A DNA stretch of 36,501 bases, taken from contig JABEUR010000020.1 of assembly GCA_013044405.1 (NCBI GenBank), positions 1 to 36,501 on the forward strand, given 5' to 3'. Made by a program: the position numbers and the translations under genes. Of this stretch, positions 1 to 8,566 are shown one piece after another (the first letter of the stretch is position 1; the number at the start of each line of letters is the position of its first letter). The stretch is from Acidimicrobiaceae bacterium (GTDB lineage Bacteria > Actinomycetota > Acidimicrobiia > Acidimicrobiales > RAAP-2). The notes below the pieces were generated by a model. It did not search any database. It had not been told where the DNA came from and saw nothing but the letters and a program-made list of their open reading frames with translations.

Positions 1-98
1 CTAGCCCATGGGTAGTAGGCGCGCGGTCGAAGATGCGTTGTATCCAAAGGGCGGTCTCGTGCGTCTATGTAGTTGAAAGCCCCTATCAAGGAGACGAC

Positions 99-341
99 AT
101 GAAGAATACCGTAGGAAGCACCGACCGTATCATTCGAGGAGTACTGGCTCTTGGACTGTTGATCGCCGCGCTCGTCGCTGGCATCTCGAGTGGATGGGGA
201 ATCGTCTTGATTATCCTCGCCGCCGTCATGGCCGTGACCGGTTCGAGCGGCTACTGCCCGATCTACAGTGCGACGGGCATCGATACTCTGGGCCAGCGCC
301 ACGACACGGCTGAACAGCGCCACGACGCTCACAGCCACTGA
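99..341 (+). CDS. DUF2892 / YgaP-like small inner membrane protein
   Basis: An 80-residue protein with two closely spaced hydrophobic segments (about residues 12-30 and 33-48) separated by a short Gly/Ser turn, followed by the motif SSGYCPIYSATGIDT, typical of the YgaP-type transmembrane domain (DUF2892). The His-rich tail (RHDTAEQRHDAHSH) could bind metal, but this is unproven. The ATG at 99 is chosen because AAGGAG lies just upstream (89-94); an upstream in-frame start at 33 has no such site and would add 22 unconserved residues. Members often sit beside rhodanese or sulfide genes, but none is visible here. The exact function is unknown. Confidence 0.8.
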   Translation: MKNTVGSTDRIIRGVLALGLLIAALVAGISSGWGIVLIILAAVMAVTGSSGYCPIYSATGIDTLGQRHDTAEQRHDAHSH

Positions 342-349
342 TCGGACAT

Positions 350-364
350 TCGAGTCGGACTCGA
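350..364. terminator. Weak stem-loop after the DUF2892 gene
   Basis: TCGAGT (350-355) and ACTCGA (359-364) pair around a three-base loop, 8 bases after the stop codon at 341. There is no T tract, so it is at best a weak or factor-assisted terminator. Confidence 0.25.
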
Positions 365-403
365 GGTGATGGTGAGTCCTCGCCGATTGGTTAGGTTGCG
401 AGT

Positions 404-1222
404 ATGACCCAATCAGGATTCGACCAGTCGGGCGCTACGCGGGCCAAGGACTTCGCCACCCTCGTGGCCGACCAGATCCCCGACCTCTACCGATATGCCA
501 GGTGGGTGGTCGGGGATGCGACTGAGGCCGAGGACGTGGTCGGCGAGACCGTGGTGCGCGCCCTCGAGCGCTCCGAGCAGTTTCGCAGCGAAGCGAGCCT
601 TCGGACCTGGCTCCACCAGATCCTGCACAATCTGGCGATTGACCGCTCACGCCACTCCAGTCACGAGGTCGTGGTCAGCGAGATCGAAGAGCGCTGGGGC
701 GACGAGCGCTTCAGCGTGGACGCTGCGATCGTGCTCGAACGAGCTGAGACTCGGGCCGAGCTGGAAGACGCCCTCCTCCACGTACCCTTCCACTACCGCA
801 GCGTGGTCGTGCTGCACGACGCGCAGGACTGGAAGATTGACGAGGTCGCCAAACTTTTGGAGATCGGACATTCAGCGGCGAAACAGCGCCTTCGCCGGGG
901 TCGCATGATGCTGGTCGAGGCGCTAGCCCATGGAGAGGATCGTCGTATGGCCAATGAGGGAGTGGTACTCACGTGCAGCGAGGCTCGCGCCCGGGTATCT
1001 GATTACATCGACGACGAGCTTGATGCACGCGACCGGGTAGCGCTGGAGAGCCATTTGGCGAGTTGCGTGACCTGCCCGCCGCTCTACAGCGCGTTGGTGG
1101 GTGTCAAGGGCTCGCTCGGAGAGTTCCACGACTCCAACAGTGTCATCGCGCCGGATCTGTTGCGTCGCGTCCGCCAACGCATTGATGACGTTCACGCCGG
1201 AAGAAAGGCCCTTGACAACTGA
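404..1222 (+). CDS. ECF RNA polymerase sigma factor fused to a zinc-finger anti-sigma (ZAS) domain
   Basis: A 272-residue protein with two parts. Residues about 20-95 form sigma-70 region 2 (AEDVVGETVVRALE, then FRSEASLRTWLHQILHN), and about 115-172 form region 4 with its helix-turn-helix (DEVAKLLEIGHSAAKQRLRRGR). Residues 185-230 carry a zf-HC2/ZAS anti-sigma domain with Cys191 and the His217-x3-Cys221-x2-Cys224 motif. In most ECF systems this inhibitor is a separate overlapping gene; here the frame runs straight through. An internal in-frame ATG at 947 has its own ribosome site, so a free 91-residue inhibitor may also be made. The PadR gene follows 63 bases downstream. Redox or metal sensing through the zinc site is plausible by family but not shown. 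Confidence 0.88.
   Translation: MTQSGFDQSGATRAKDFATLVADQIPDLYRYARWVVGDATEAEDVVGETVVRALERSEQFRSEASLRTWLHQILHNLAIDRSRHSSHEVVVSEIEERWGDERFSVDAAIVLERAETRAELEDALLHVPFHYRSVVVLHDAQDWKIDEVAKLLEIGHSAAKQRLRRGRMMLVEALAHGEDRRMANEGVVLTCSEARARVSDYIDDELDARDRVALESHLASCVTCPPLYSALVGVKGSLGEFHDSNSVIAPDLLRRVRQRIDDVHAGRKALDN
932..949 (+). promoter_or_regulatory. Internal ribosome binding site and in-frame ATG for a free anti-sigma domain
   Basis: GGAGAGGA (932-939) lies 7 bases before an ATG (947-949) in the same frame as the sigma/ZAS fusion. Initiation there would give the ZAS part alone (91 residues, to 1222). The signal is as good as that of most genes in the window. Whether it is used is not known. Confidence 0.4.
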
Positions 1223-1250
1223 ACAGTTCCGATATATCGTTATAGTACGT
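1212..1250 (+). promoter_or_regulatory. Putative padR promoter with palindromic operator CGATATATCG
   Basis: TTGACA (1212-1217) lies at the end of the sigma gene. It is followed by the perfect 10-base palindrome CGATATATCG (1230-1239) and by TATAGT (1241-1246), all upstream of the PadR start at 1286. AT-rich palindromes of the ATAT...ATAT kind are typical PadR-family operators, so autoregulation is likely. TTGACA to TATAGT is 23 bases, too long for one promoter, so the true -10 may lie inside the palindrome (TATCGT, 17-base spacer). Confidence 0.45.
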
Positions 1251-1285
1251 GCAATGTCAGCACGAACTATTCATGGAGAATCGAA

Positions 1286-1876
1286 ATGTTCAATGAAGAC
1301 AACAACAATGCTGGCCCAGGCTTTAATCGACGTGCCCAGCGACGTCGAGGTGGCCCGGGCCACGGACACGACCACGGTGGTCCTGGCAGCCACTTTCGAG
1401 GTGGTTCGGGCCGGAGAGAAGGACGACGTCAGCGCGGCGACGTTCGCGCAGCCGTTCTCGTACTGCTCGAGGAGCAAGCGCGAAACGGCTATCAACTGAT
1501 CCAGGAGTTGACGGAGCGCTCCAATGAGGCCTGGCGACCCAGTCCTGGTTCGATCTACCCCGTACTCCAGCAGTTGGAAGACGAGGGGTTGGTCGAGGCG
1601 AGCGCGATTGGAACTGGCAGGACCTACGGCCTGACCGAAACGGGCCGATCATTGGTCGGCGAACAGCGCGAGCAACTCGGCAAGCCCTGGGAGAGCGCGG
1701 AGTTCGGAGCCAACGTGCCGGCTCGCCATCTCATGGGGTCGGTTCGCGAAGTGATCATGGCGGCGCGCCAAGTGGTGAACGTCGGCTCGCCGGCGCAGGT
1801 GGCCAGGGCCACCGCAGTCCTGAGCGAGGCCCGTCGAACGCTGTACGGCATCCTCGCCGAAGGCGACGAGGAGTAG
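1286..1876 (+). CDS. PadR family transcriptional regulator
   Basis: A 196-residue protein. The first 50 residues are Gly/Arg/His-rich and disordered-looking (GHGHDHGGPGSHF). A PadR winged helix follows at about 51-125, recognised by DVRAAVLVLLEEQARNGYQ, RPSPGSIYPVLQQLEDEGLV and GRTYGLTETG. The C-terminal helix at about 150-190 is the usual dimerisation arm. Such basic, glycine-rich heads are common in actinobacterial PadR proteins. GGAGA (1275-1279) precedes the ATG. It follows the sigma factor on the same strand with a possible promoter and operator between them. PadR proteins usually repress a neighbouring transporter or enzyme; the target here is not evident apart from its own promoter. 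Confidence 0.9.
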   Translation: MFNEDNNNAGPGFNRRAQRRRGGPGHGHDHGGPGSHFRGGSGRREGRRQRGDVRAAVLVLLEEQARNGYQLIQELTERSNEAWRPSPGSIYPVLQQLEDEGLVEASAIGTGRTYGLTETGRSLVGEQREQLGKPWESAEFGANVPARHLMGSVREVIMAARQVVNVGSPAQVARATAVLSEARRTLYGILAEGDEE

Positions 1877-1892
1877 GGCGTGCATTGTTCGT

Positions 1893-1926
1893 CGTCATCT
1901 GACCGATTTCGAGTCGGGTGATGACG
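1893..1926. terminator. Hairpin between convergent PadR and diguanylate cyclase genes
   Basis: CGTCATC (1893-1899) pairs with GATGACG (1920-1926), and inside it CCGA (1903-1906) pairs with TCGG (1914-1917) around a TTTCGAG loop. It lies between two convergent stop codons (1876 and 1976), where a bidirectional terminator is expected. There is no clear T tract on either side. Confidence 0.5.
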
Positions 1927-1975
1927 AACGGCCCGTGTACCGGGCGAATGGTCAGTCCAGTCATTTCGGAGCGGA

Positions 1976-2938
1976 TCAGGTACCTCGCCGTTCGCGTTTA
2001 GCTTGGAACATGACTTGATCCGCTCGGCGAAAGAGTTCACTCGACGACTCGATCCGGTCCCAGGTAGCAGCGCCCATCGAGCACGACAGGTCGGCGGGCA
2101 GGTTGTACTGGAGGCGCTCGAGCACCTCGGTGATCTCACGGGCGTCCGAACCTGGTGCGAGCAGTCCGAATTCGTCGCCGCCCAGTCGAGCTACGACGTC
2201 TGCACCGCCGCGCACCACCTCTCGCCATCGATCCGATACGTCACGCAGTAATCGGTCACCAGCAGCGTGGCCCTGTTCGTCATTGACGGACTTGAAGTTG
2301 TCGATGTCGATACTGACGACCGAGATCGCCGCTCCACTGCGCTTGGCCCGTTCGAGTTCAGCTTCGAAACGCTCATCCCACGAGAGCCGGTTGGGCAGGC
2401 CCGTCAAGTGGTCTTCATGGCTGTTTCGTCGAAGCGTGGAGACCAGCGCGTAGACCACGGCCGCCAAGACGCTAGCCGTGACGAAGATCGTGACCCACGA
2501 GACGATGACGTCTCGAAGATCGAACCGGCTGTTGGTCAACACCACGAGGTAGGCGATTTGAGCGGCACCGACCTGGATGACGATGGCCCGCGGGGTGAAG
2601 TAGAGCGCGGCGTAGACCGCCACCCAGATATAGAGCACCGCGAGGTTGGCGTGCACGTTCGGACCGATGGCTGCGGCCACGCTCACCAGAAGCCACCCGG
2701 CGCTGAAGAGGATCTGGGCCGCGAGCGTCGTGATGTGGCGGCGAAAAATCACGCGCGCGATTGATCCGAGCAGGAGACAGCCGACCAGGATCATGATGAT
2801 GTTGCGGTCGCGAGCAGCGAGGTGCCCGTCAGGAAGGAGCCCGAGTCCCGCCCCGGCACCGGCGAGGTAGAACAGGATTGCGGTCCTGTTCTCGTCGAGG
2901 ACGAATGCCTCGAGGCGATTGCGTTGTTGCGTCCCCAT
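1976..2938 (-). CDS. Membrane-anchored diguanylate cyclase (GGDEF domain)
   Basis: A 320-residue protein. Residues about 17-165 contain roughly six hydrophobic helices that form a membrane sensor region with no recognised family. A GGDEF domain at about 172-320 starts with DHLTGLPNR, contains SIDIDNFKSVNDEQGHAAGD and carries an intact active-site motif RLGGDEF (GGDEF at 253-257), so synthesis of cyclic di-GMP from GTP is expected. The usual inhibitory site RxxD five residues before GGDEF is not in register: RGGAD is seen, with one extra residue, so product inhibition may be weak or absent. No EAL domain follows. GGAGG (on the plus strand 2942-2946) precedes the ATG. It is divergent from the thioesterase gene. 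Confidence 0.92.
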   Translation of the reverse strand: MGTQQRNRLEAFVLDENRTAILFYLAGAGAGLGLLPDGHLAARDRNIIMILVGCLLLGSIARVIFRRHITTLAAQILFSAGWLLVSVAAAIGPNVHANLAVLYIWVAVYAALYFTPRAIVIQVGAAQIAYLVVLTNSRFDLRDVIVSWVTIFVTASVLAAVVYALVSTLRRNSHEDHLTGLPNRLSWDERFEAELERAKRSGAAISVVSIDIDNFKSVNDEQGHAAGDRLLRDVSDRWREVVRGGADVVARLGGDEFGLLAPGSDAREITEVLERLQYNLPADLSCSMGAATWDRIESSSELFRRADQVMFQAKRERRGT

Positions 2939-3029
2939 GGGCCTCCGACATGCGCCAGCGACTCATTCGCTACCTCTGAGCCTAGGTTCAATTCCTCGAT
3001 GCAATATTGTCGTGTTCGTTCCGAGCTTC

Positions 3030-3044
3030 ATCGCCTCTGGCGAT
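3030..3044. promoter_or_regulatory. Palindrome ATCGCC-tct-GGCGAT upstream of the thioesterase
   Basis: A perfect 6+3+6 inverted repeat lies 37 bases before the thioesterase ATG, in the divergent region shared with the diguanylate cyclase gene. GATACGAT follows immediately and could be the -10 area. It could be an operator or a 5' leader hairpin; the binding protein is unknown. Confidence 0.3.
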
Positions 3045-3081
3045 ACGATGCGCAGGGGACTCGTGGAACAGGTGAAGACCG

Positions 3082-3543
3082 ATGCAGGCTTTTCAGGACT
3101 ACTACCCCGAGCATCTCGCCCACTGCTACGGATGTGGACGGCTCAATCTCCACGGACATCGCATCAAGACCTACTGGGACGGTGAGGAGAGTCTGACCCG
3201 CTTCGTTCCTGAGCCGTTCCATACCGCGGTCCCTGGAATCGTCTACGGCGGCCTGCTCGCGTCGCTGATCGACTGTCACAGCACCGGTACGGCCGCGGCT
3301 GCGATGTATCGCCACGAGCAGCGCGAGATGGACAGCGAGCCGGCGTTCCGGTTCGTGACGGGATCGCTCCAGGTCAGTTACCTCAAACCCACGCCGCTCG
3401 GTCCGCAGTTGGAGATCCGCGGCCGTGTGGGCGAGATCAAGGGGAGAAGGGTGACCATACTGTCGAGTGTGCTCGTCAACGGCGAAGAGTGCGTTGGCGC
3501 GCAGGTGGTGGCAGTTCAGATGCCCGAGAGCTTTAACCGTTAG
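3082..3543 (+). CDS. PaaI-type hotdog-fold acyl-CoA thioesterase
   Basis: A 153-residue single-domain hotdog protein. An N-terminal HLAHCYGCG motif (about 12-19) is seen in many small thioesterases of this group. The central helix motif GIVYGGLLASLIDC (52-65) holds the usual active-site region, and the strand VSYLKPTPLG (about 99-108) is typical of PaaI/4HBT proteins. By family it would hydrolyse acyl- or aryl-CoA esters in the cytoplasm; the substrate cannot be read from the sequence. AGGTGA (3070-3075) precedes the ATG. It stands alone between a divergent and a convergent gene, so the context does not help. Confidence 0.82.
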   Translation: MQAFQDYYPEHLAHCYGCGRLNLHGHRIKTYWDGEESLTRFVPEPFHTAVPGIVYGGLLASLIDCHSTGTAAAAMYRHEQREMDSEPAFRFVTGSLQVSYLKPTPLGPQLEIRGRVGEIKGRRVTILSSVLVNGEECVGAQVVAVQMPESFNR

Positions 3544-3684
3544 TTCACCGATCAGGTTCCAACGAGAGCCGATTCCAGTTGGGAGATGACCGCCTGGGCG
3601 GCGCAGAACTCCGTCGTGGTCGTTTCGGGTGGTGCCCGCTCGGCGTCGTACGAACAGAGCTACGTCGATGCGATGGTCACGGGC

Positions 3685-4545
3685 TCAGCCTGGCGTCTCC
3701 TCACACCACGTCGATGACTGCTCCCACAGCGATTCGGCCGGCGCGGCATCGTTGGCCTCGTCGCTCGCGCGCGCGACCTTGCGTCGAAAGTAGTACTCGC
3801 CGGACGTCCAATCCTCGCCTGGCGAGCCCGTGGCGAGCCAGACCATGGTGTCGGCCCCTCGCGCCGAGCTGATCAACGCCAGTCTGCGAAGAGGCGTGTG
3901 GTACACGTAGCGCATCAGGCTGTTGGTCTCGCTGGCGAAGTTGGTGGCCACGGTGCCCGGATGGAATGCGGCGGCGGATATACCGTGACGATGGTATCGA
4001 CGATGGAGCTCTTTGGTGAAGAGTATGTTCTCCAGCTTGGCGTTGCCGTAGGCGATCTTCGACGAGTAGCGGTTGGCAAGTTCCAGGTCGTCGACGTCGA
4101 ACTTGCTAAAGAGTCGGTGGGCCACGCTCGAGGTGTTGATGACGCTGGCCCGGCTCTGGGTCAACAGGTCGAGCAACGACGTCGTCAGCAGAAACGGGGC
4201 CAGGTGATTGACCTGCATCGTCTTTTCGTGGTTGTCCACGGTAAGTTCTCGACCGGCGAAGATCGCCCCGGCGTTGTTCACCAGGACGTCGATGCGCGAC
4301 AGGTCGCGTCTCAGGTCTTGGGCCAGCACGCGCACCTCATCGAGTCGAGAGAAGTCCGTCACGTAGTACCTTGCACCCAATAGATCGGCCACGGCCCTGG
4401 TCTTGGCGGGCGATCGCCCGACGATGACGACGTCGGCCCCCGTGCGGGCCAGCGCGCGCGCACCTTGGGCCCCGATGCCATCGCTCGCACCGGTGATGAC
4501 GATGGTCCGCTCGCTCACCGGCGCCAACCAACTCTCACGGCCCAC
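3685..4545 (-). CDS. Short-chain dehydrogenase/reductase (SDR)
   Basis: A 286-residue classical SDR. The Rossmann cofactor motif TGASDGIG is at 18-25, followed by VIVGRSPAK (a basic residue suggesting NADP preference), the NNAG motif near residue 91 and the catalytic Tyr-x3-Lys as YGNAK near residue 166. HPGTVATNF is the conserved loop after the active site. The layout resembles retinol dehydrogenase/WWOX-like SDRs, but the substrate is unknown. The start is uncertain: GTG at 4545 or an in-frame GTG at 4518, neither with a strong ribosome site. It lies 48 bases downstream of the small membrane protein and may be last in a putA-led operon. Confidence 0.86.
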   Translation of the reverse strand: MGRESWLAPVSERTIVITGASDGIGAQGARALARTGADVVIVGRSPAKTRAVADLLGARYYVTDFSRLDEVRVLAQDLRRDLSRIDVLVNNAGAIFAGRELTVDNHEKTMQVNHLAPFLLTTSLLDLLTQSRASVINTSSVAHRLFSKFDVDDLELANRYSSKIAYGNAKLENILFTKELHRRYHRHGISAAAFHPGTVATNFASETNSLMRYVYHTPLRRLALISSARGADTMVWLATGSPGEDWTSGEYYFRRKVARASDEANDAAPAESLWEQSSTWCEETPG

Positions 4546-4593
4546 GTCATTGGATCGCCAACCATGCGCGATTCGCTCAGCGGTTGCGACGTG

Positions 4594-4887
4594 TCAGCGC
4601 TCATCGCCGCGCCGTCTGAATGGGTTCGTTCTCATGAGCGCGATCGATACTGCGGCCCAGAGGGCCGTGGCGACGACCCAGATCGCGACCTTGACCCAAG
4701 GGTGGAGGCCGCCGACGTCGAACCCGTGGTTCTGCGTCGTGAATGTTGCCGAGCCGTAGGGCAGATGACTACCCCAAGTCACCATCCAAGAACTCACAAT
4801 GAACAGGAGTGCACCGAGACCGATCACGATGATGATCCGTTGACTTCGGTTAATACGACTGGCGGGCATTGGGGGAGTCTGGCACAC
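4594..4887 (-). CDS. Small two-helix membrane protein, function unknown
   Basis: A 97-residue protein (91 if the ATG at 4869 is used instead of the GTG at 4887; neither has a clear ribosome site). There are two hydrophobic helices, at about 18-37 and 65-85, joined by a polar loop containing WGSHLPYGSATF and GLHPWVK, with a basic tail NPFRRRGDER. I do not recognise a family. It lies 30 bases after the putA stop on the same strand and 48 bases before the SDR gene, so co-transcription with putA is likely. Confidence 0.6.
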   Translation of the reverse strand: MCQTPPMPASRINRSQRIIIVIGLGALLFIVSSWMVTWGSHLPYGSATFTTQNHGFDVGGLHPWVKVAIWVVATALWAAVSIALMRTNPFRRRGDER

Positions 4888-4917
4888 GATGACTCGGCGC
4901 GTCTCGTCGATGCGTGG

Positions 4918-7900
4918 TCAGTCCCGAAGCGAGCTTTGCGCTGCTGGCCCGCACAGGTCGCCCAGTCCTAGACATCGGGGCTTCGGCCCGGCGTGGACAT
5001 TGCCGTAACGGTGATTGGTGATGGCGACACTCTGCTCGAGCAGCCAACGAGGCATCTCGACGTCGCCGCGCTGAGCAACGCAGCGCCGATCGACGCTCAC
5101 GCCGTTTTGGAGCACCTCGGTGACGGGTGGCTCTTCGCGGCTCAACCATCGAACGCGTCCGAACTTGCCACTTCGAGCGGCGAACTCCTCCACCGACTCG
5201 ACCACCAAAGAAGGAAGTCGTACGTCCAAGGCCGACGCGCTGAACTCAATGGCGATCTCGGTGCAGTGAGCGATGAAGTTGATGAACGTGATCGCGGACT
5301 GTGAAACTTCGGCGTCGACGCGTACCCCGATCGCCAGGAGATGTCGGCGATAGCGCACGTAGTTGCGCTCGACGGTCAGTTTGCTCTCGTCGAGTGCGAG
5401 ACTTCCGCACTGGCTCCACCAGTCGCTTGCACGTTGCTCGGCAGCGAATACGTCGGTGACGGGGTTCCACTCGCGCAGACCATTCACGTAGTTCGCACCA
5501 CCGGCCTTGGCCGTGGGCCCAACGCTGCTGCGCTTCCATCCGCCGAAGGGTTGGCGAGCAACGACCGCACCGGTGACGCCTCGATTCACGTAGAGGTTTC
5601 CGGCCTCGACGTTCTCAATCCACAGTTCGCACTCAGCGTCACTCAGCGACTGGACCCCCGCAGTGAGAGCGAATGAGGTCTGGTTCTGCCAACGAATGGC
5701 GGTCTCGAAGTCGGGTGCGACCATCACCGCAAGAACGGGACCGAACCACTCATTGAGGTGGCTCCAAGAACCGGGTTGCACCCCGATCTTCACGCCGGGA
5801 CGCCACTGGAGTGTCTCGACGTCGAGTGGAATCGGTTCGACGAGCCACGACTCGCCGGGATCGAGGTGGCTCAAGGCGCGCTCGAGGACACTCTCGGCGC
5901 GGCGGATGATCGGGCCGACCGACGTGGCCAGTTGCCAACTCGGCCCCACCGAAAGGCTGGTCACCGCGTCGCTCAGTTGGGCGAGGAACGCAGGGTCGTC
6001 GTAGAGGTCTTGCACGACGATCGCGAGGCTCGCCGCGCTGCACTTTTGACCGGCGTTGGAGAAGGCGGAGTGGACGATGTCCTTGACGGCGGCGTCGATG
6101 TCGGCGCACGAGCTGACGAGGATCGCATTCTTGCCGCTCGTCTCGGCGAGGAGATTGATGTCGCGACGCCAGCCGGTGAACAGGGCGGCGGTGTCGAACG
6201 AACCGGTGAGCACGACCGCGTCGACATCACGGTGGGTGACGAGGTGTTTTCCGCACTCGTCGTCTCGAGTCGGGACGAACTGCAACACTTCGCGGGTAAC
6301 GCCTCCGTCCCAGAGTTGTTGGACCAGTTCCCACGCCGTGGCCACCGCTTCGGGTGCTGGCTTGAGCACCACCGTATTGCCAGCCGCCAACGCCGCACAT
6401 ACTCCACCGGCCACGATGGCGTAGGGGAAGTTCCACGGGGGCACCACCAGGACCACACCCAGTGGCGATGAAGCGCTGAAGTCGATCGCCGAATGGGCGT
6501 AGTAGCGCGCGAAGTCGACGCCCTCACTCACTTCGGGGTCCCCCTCCTCGAAAGTCTTTCCGGCGTCACGGGCCATGACCGCGAGCGTTCGAGCACGGTG
6601 ATCTTCCATGACGTCGGCGCACGTCAGCATCACCAGACGACGTTGCTCGTTCGAGAGGGCCGACCAACCCACCAGGGCCGCGCGCGCAACCCGCAGCGCT
6701 TCGTCGATCTGTGATCGGTCGGCGACGCCGTAGCGATACCACTCCTGACCATCGCAGCTGGGGTCGCGTCCCGCCTCGGTGTCGACAGTGATGATCTCGT
6801 GGCCGCCGATCACCAGGGGGATCTGGGACGCCACCTCCGTACGCACCTCCTTGAGCGCGCGTACGAACTGTTCTCGTACCTGGGGATCGGTCGGATCGCT
6901 ATTGGCGCAGTTGGCGAAGCGAGTGGGGTCCGCGCCGTCGCTTGGGCGATGGCGAAGCGACGTGGTGAAGACCGAGTGACGCTCGCGAATCGAATTGAGG
7001 AAGCGATTGCGCTGCTCGGCGAACTTGCCTTCATCGGTGGCGATCTCGAAAGCCGCGCGTAGGTAGTTCTCTGGCGAGGTGTTCTCATCGAGGCGTCGAA
7101 CCAGGTACGCCACCGCCGAAGCGAAGTCGTTCGAGCTCGTCACCGGGGCGTAGAGCAGCACCGGGTGTCCCGAACGGGTGAGCGCGAGGGCCTCGGCGTT
7201 GGCCATTCCCTCGAGCATCTCGACGTCGAGCTGGTCGAGCACGCCGCGCGCGCGGGCCACTTCGATCGCCCAGTTGACGTGGAAGAGGTTGTGGCTGGCT
7301 ACGCCGATCCGCAGCGCGCTGGCGTGTTCGGGTCGCAGCGCCGAATCGATGAGGCGCGCGTAACTCGCGTCGACGTCGTACTTGTTGCGATAGGGCGCAC
7401 TGCTCCAGCCGTGAAGTTCGGCCTCGGCCCTCTCCATGGCGAGGTTCGCCCCTTTCACCAACCTGATCTTGATCGTTCCTCCGGTACGTTCGAAGCGCGA
7501 CTGCGCCCAATCGATGAGACCGGCCAGGACGTCGTGCGATTCGGGTAAATACGCTTGAAGCACGATGCCCGCTGAGAGTTGGGCGAACTGCGCTTCGCCG
7601 AGGACCCGTTGGAAGGCGCTCACCGTCAAGTCCAGGTCTCGGTACTCCTCCATGTCGAGGTTGATGAAGGTGGCGTGGGTCTGGCCCTCGAGATAGATCT
7701 CGCGCAATCGTTCGCACACCCGCTCGATCGTGTCGTCGCGGTCGATGGTGATGATCTGGCTCACGACCGACGAGAGCTTCACTGAGACGTAGTCGACATC
7801 GCTGCGTCGAATCATCTCGAGTACCCGTTCACGGCGCGCCCGCGCCTCTCGTTCACCCAGCACGGCTTCACCGAGCACGTTGATGTTGAGCGCGATTCCA

Positions 7901-8331
7901 CTTCGTGCACGTGCGCGCAGGTGGCGCGAGAGGATGGGCTGCTCGCCCGAAAGGATCAGGTTCCTGGTGAGGAAACGGATTCGTCGATGCACGAGAGCGA
8001 TCACGGGCGAAGGAGCCAGATGTGACAGGAACGACAAGAAGTGCAGGCCGGCTGCGTTCACGGTGCCAAAACCTTGCGCCGTCGATTCGCGCGCGGCTTG
8101 ACGAAAGATCTTGATGGAGCTCTCGACCGATCGGATGCGCATGACCTCATCGGTGAGCCGTACCGTCACGTCGATAGCTCGCGGGTCGCGAAAGAGCCTG
8201 GAGAACCGCTTGCGGCTCGCTCTCTCGGCGCGATCGCGCAACACCTCTGAGGTCTGAACCAACTCTCGGGTCTTGGCGACCGCCGCCTCCACGAGATTAT
8301 CGATAGAGGTATCGCTCGGAATACTCTGCAT
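4918..8331 (-). CDS. putA: Bifunctional proline dehydrogenase / L-glutamate gamma-semialdehyde dehydrogenase (PutA type)
   Basis: A 1137-residue protein carrying both steps of proline to glutamate. The N-terminal half (about 100-470) is the FAD-dependent proline dehydrogenase barrel, with SVKLSSV, IRLVKGANL, GVASHNLFHV, EMLEGMANAEA and the ending YLVRRLDENTSPENYL. A NAD-dependent aldehyde dehydrogenase follows (about 520-1000), with PPWNFPYAI, GNTVVLKPAPEA, LTGSFDTAALF, general-base Glu730 in LAETSGKN, catalytic Cys764 in GQKCSA and PFGGWKRSSVGPTAKAGG. There is no DNA-binding ribbon-helix-helix, so it is enzymatic only. The last 130 residues are poorly conserved. GGAG (plus strand 8338-8341) lies 6 bases before the ATG. 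It probably heads an operon with the next two minus-strand genes. Confidence 0.95.
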   Translation of the reverse strand: MQSIPSDTSIDNLVEAAVAKTRELVQTSEVLRDRAERASRKRFSRLFRDPRAIDVTVRLTDEVMRIRSVESSIKIFRQAARESTAQGFGTVNAAGLHFLSFLSHLAPSPVIALVHRRIRFLTRNLILSGEQPILSRHLRARARSGIALNINVLGEAVLGEREARARRERVLEMIRRSDVDYVSVKLSSVVSQIITIDRDDTIERVCERLREIYLEGQTHATFINLDMEEYRDLDLTVSAFQRVLGEAQFAQLSAGIVLQAYLPESHDVLAGLIDWAQSRFERTGGTIKIRLVKGANLAMERAEAELHGWSSAPYRNKYDVDASYARLIDSALRPEHASALRIGVASHNLFHVNWAIEVARARGVLDQLDVEMLEGMANAEALALTRSGHPVLLYAPVTSSNDFASAVAYLVRRLDENTSPENYLRAAFEIATDEGKFAEQRNRFLNSIRERHSVFTTSLRHRPSDGADPTRFANCANSDPTDPQVREQFVRALKEVRTEVASQIPLVIGGHEIITVDTEAGRDPSCDGQEWYRYGVADRSQIDEALRVARAALVGWSALSNEQRRLVMLTCADVMEDHRARTLAVMARDAGKTFEEGDPEVSEGVDFARYYAHSAIDFSASSPLGVVLVVPPWNFPYAIVAGGVCAALAAGNTVVLKPAPEAVATAWELVQQLWDGGVTREVLQFVPTRDDECGKHLVTHRDVDAVVLTGSFDTAALFTGWRRDINLLAETSGKNAILVSSCADIDAAVKDIVHSAFSNAGQKCSAASLAIVVQDLYDDPAFLAQLSDAVTSLSVGPSWQLATSVGPIIRRAESVLERALSHLDPGESWLVEPIPLDVETLQWRPGVKIGVQPGSWSHLNEWFGPVLAVMVAPDFETAIRWQNQTSFALTAGVQSLSDAECELWIENVEAGNLYVNRGVTGAVVARQPFGGWKRSSVGPTAKAGGANYVNGLREWNPVTDVFAAEQRASDWWSQCGSLALDESKLTVERNYVRYRRHLLAIGVRVDAEVSQSAITFINFIAHCTEIAIEFSASALDVRLPSLVVESVEEFAARSGKFGRVRWLSREEPPVTEVLQNGVSVDRRCVAQRGDVEMPRWLLEQSVAITNHRYGNVHAGPKPRCLGLGDLCGPAAQSSLRD

Positions 8332-8498
8332 CCGCTACTCCGGACTTCCAAGGTGGTCAGGTCACGATCGGGCCACCAACCCTTGGTCCACTCATTTCGA
8401 GGCTAACACCACGTCAAAGCGGGCCCACGCCGATGAGTTTCGGGTTTCATCACTCAGGGCGCCCAGTGGTGTTCTTGGAGCTAACTCGTGTAACAAAG

Positions 8499-8519
8499 GC
8501 AAGATCACTTATATCTTGC
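8499..8519. promoter_or_regulatory. Palindrome GCAAGAT-7-ATCTTGC
   Basis: GCAAGAT (8499-8505) and ATCTTGC (8513-8519) are perfect 7-base arms around CACTTAT. It lies about 170 bases upstream of putA, in an AT-richer patch. It could be an operator for putA or a relic control site of the decayed plus-strand ORF. Confidence 0.3.
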
Positions 8520-8566
8520 GCCCACGCGCTACGCGTGAAGAATGCCGGTTGGCCCAGAATGTCTAG

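Noticed and set aside
1286..1440. Gly/His/Arg-rich head of the PadR protein as a novel metal-binding domain
   Set aside because: Similar glycine- and arginine-rich heads are common in actinobacterial PadR regulators, so this is not by itself unusual.
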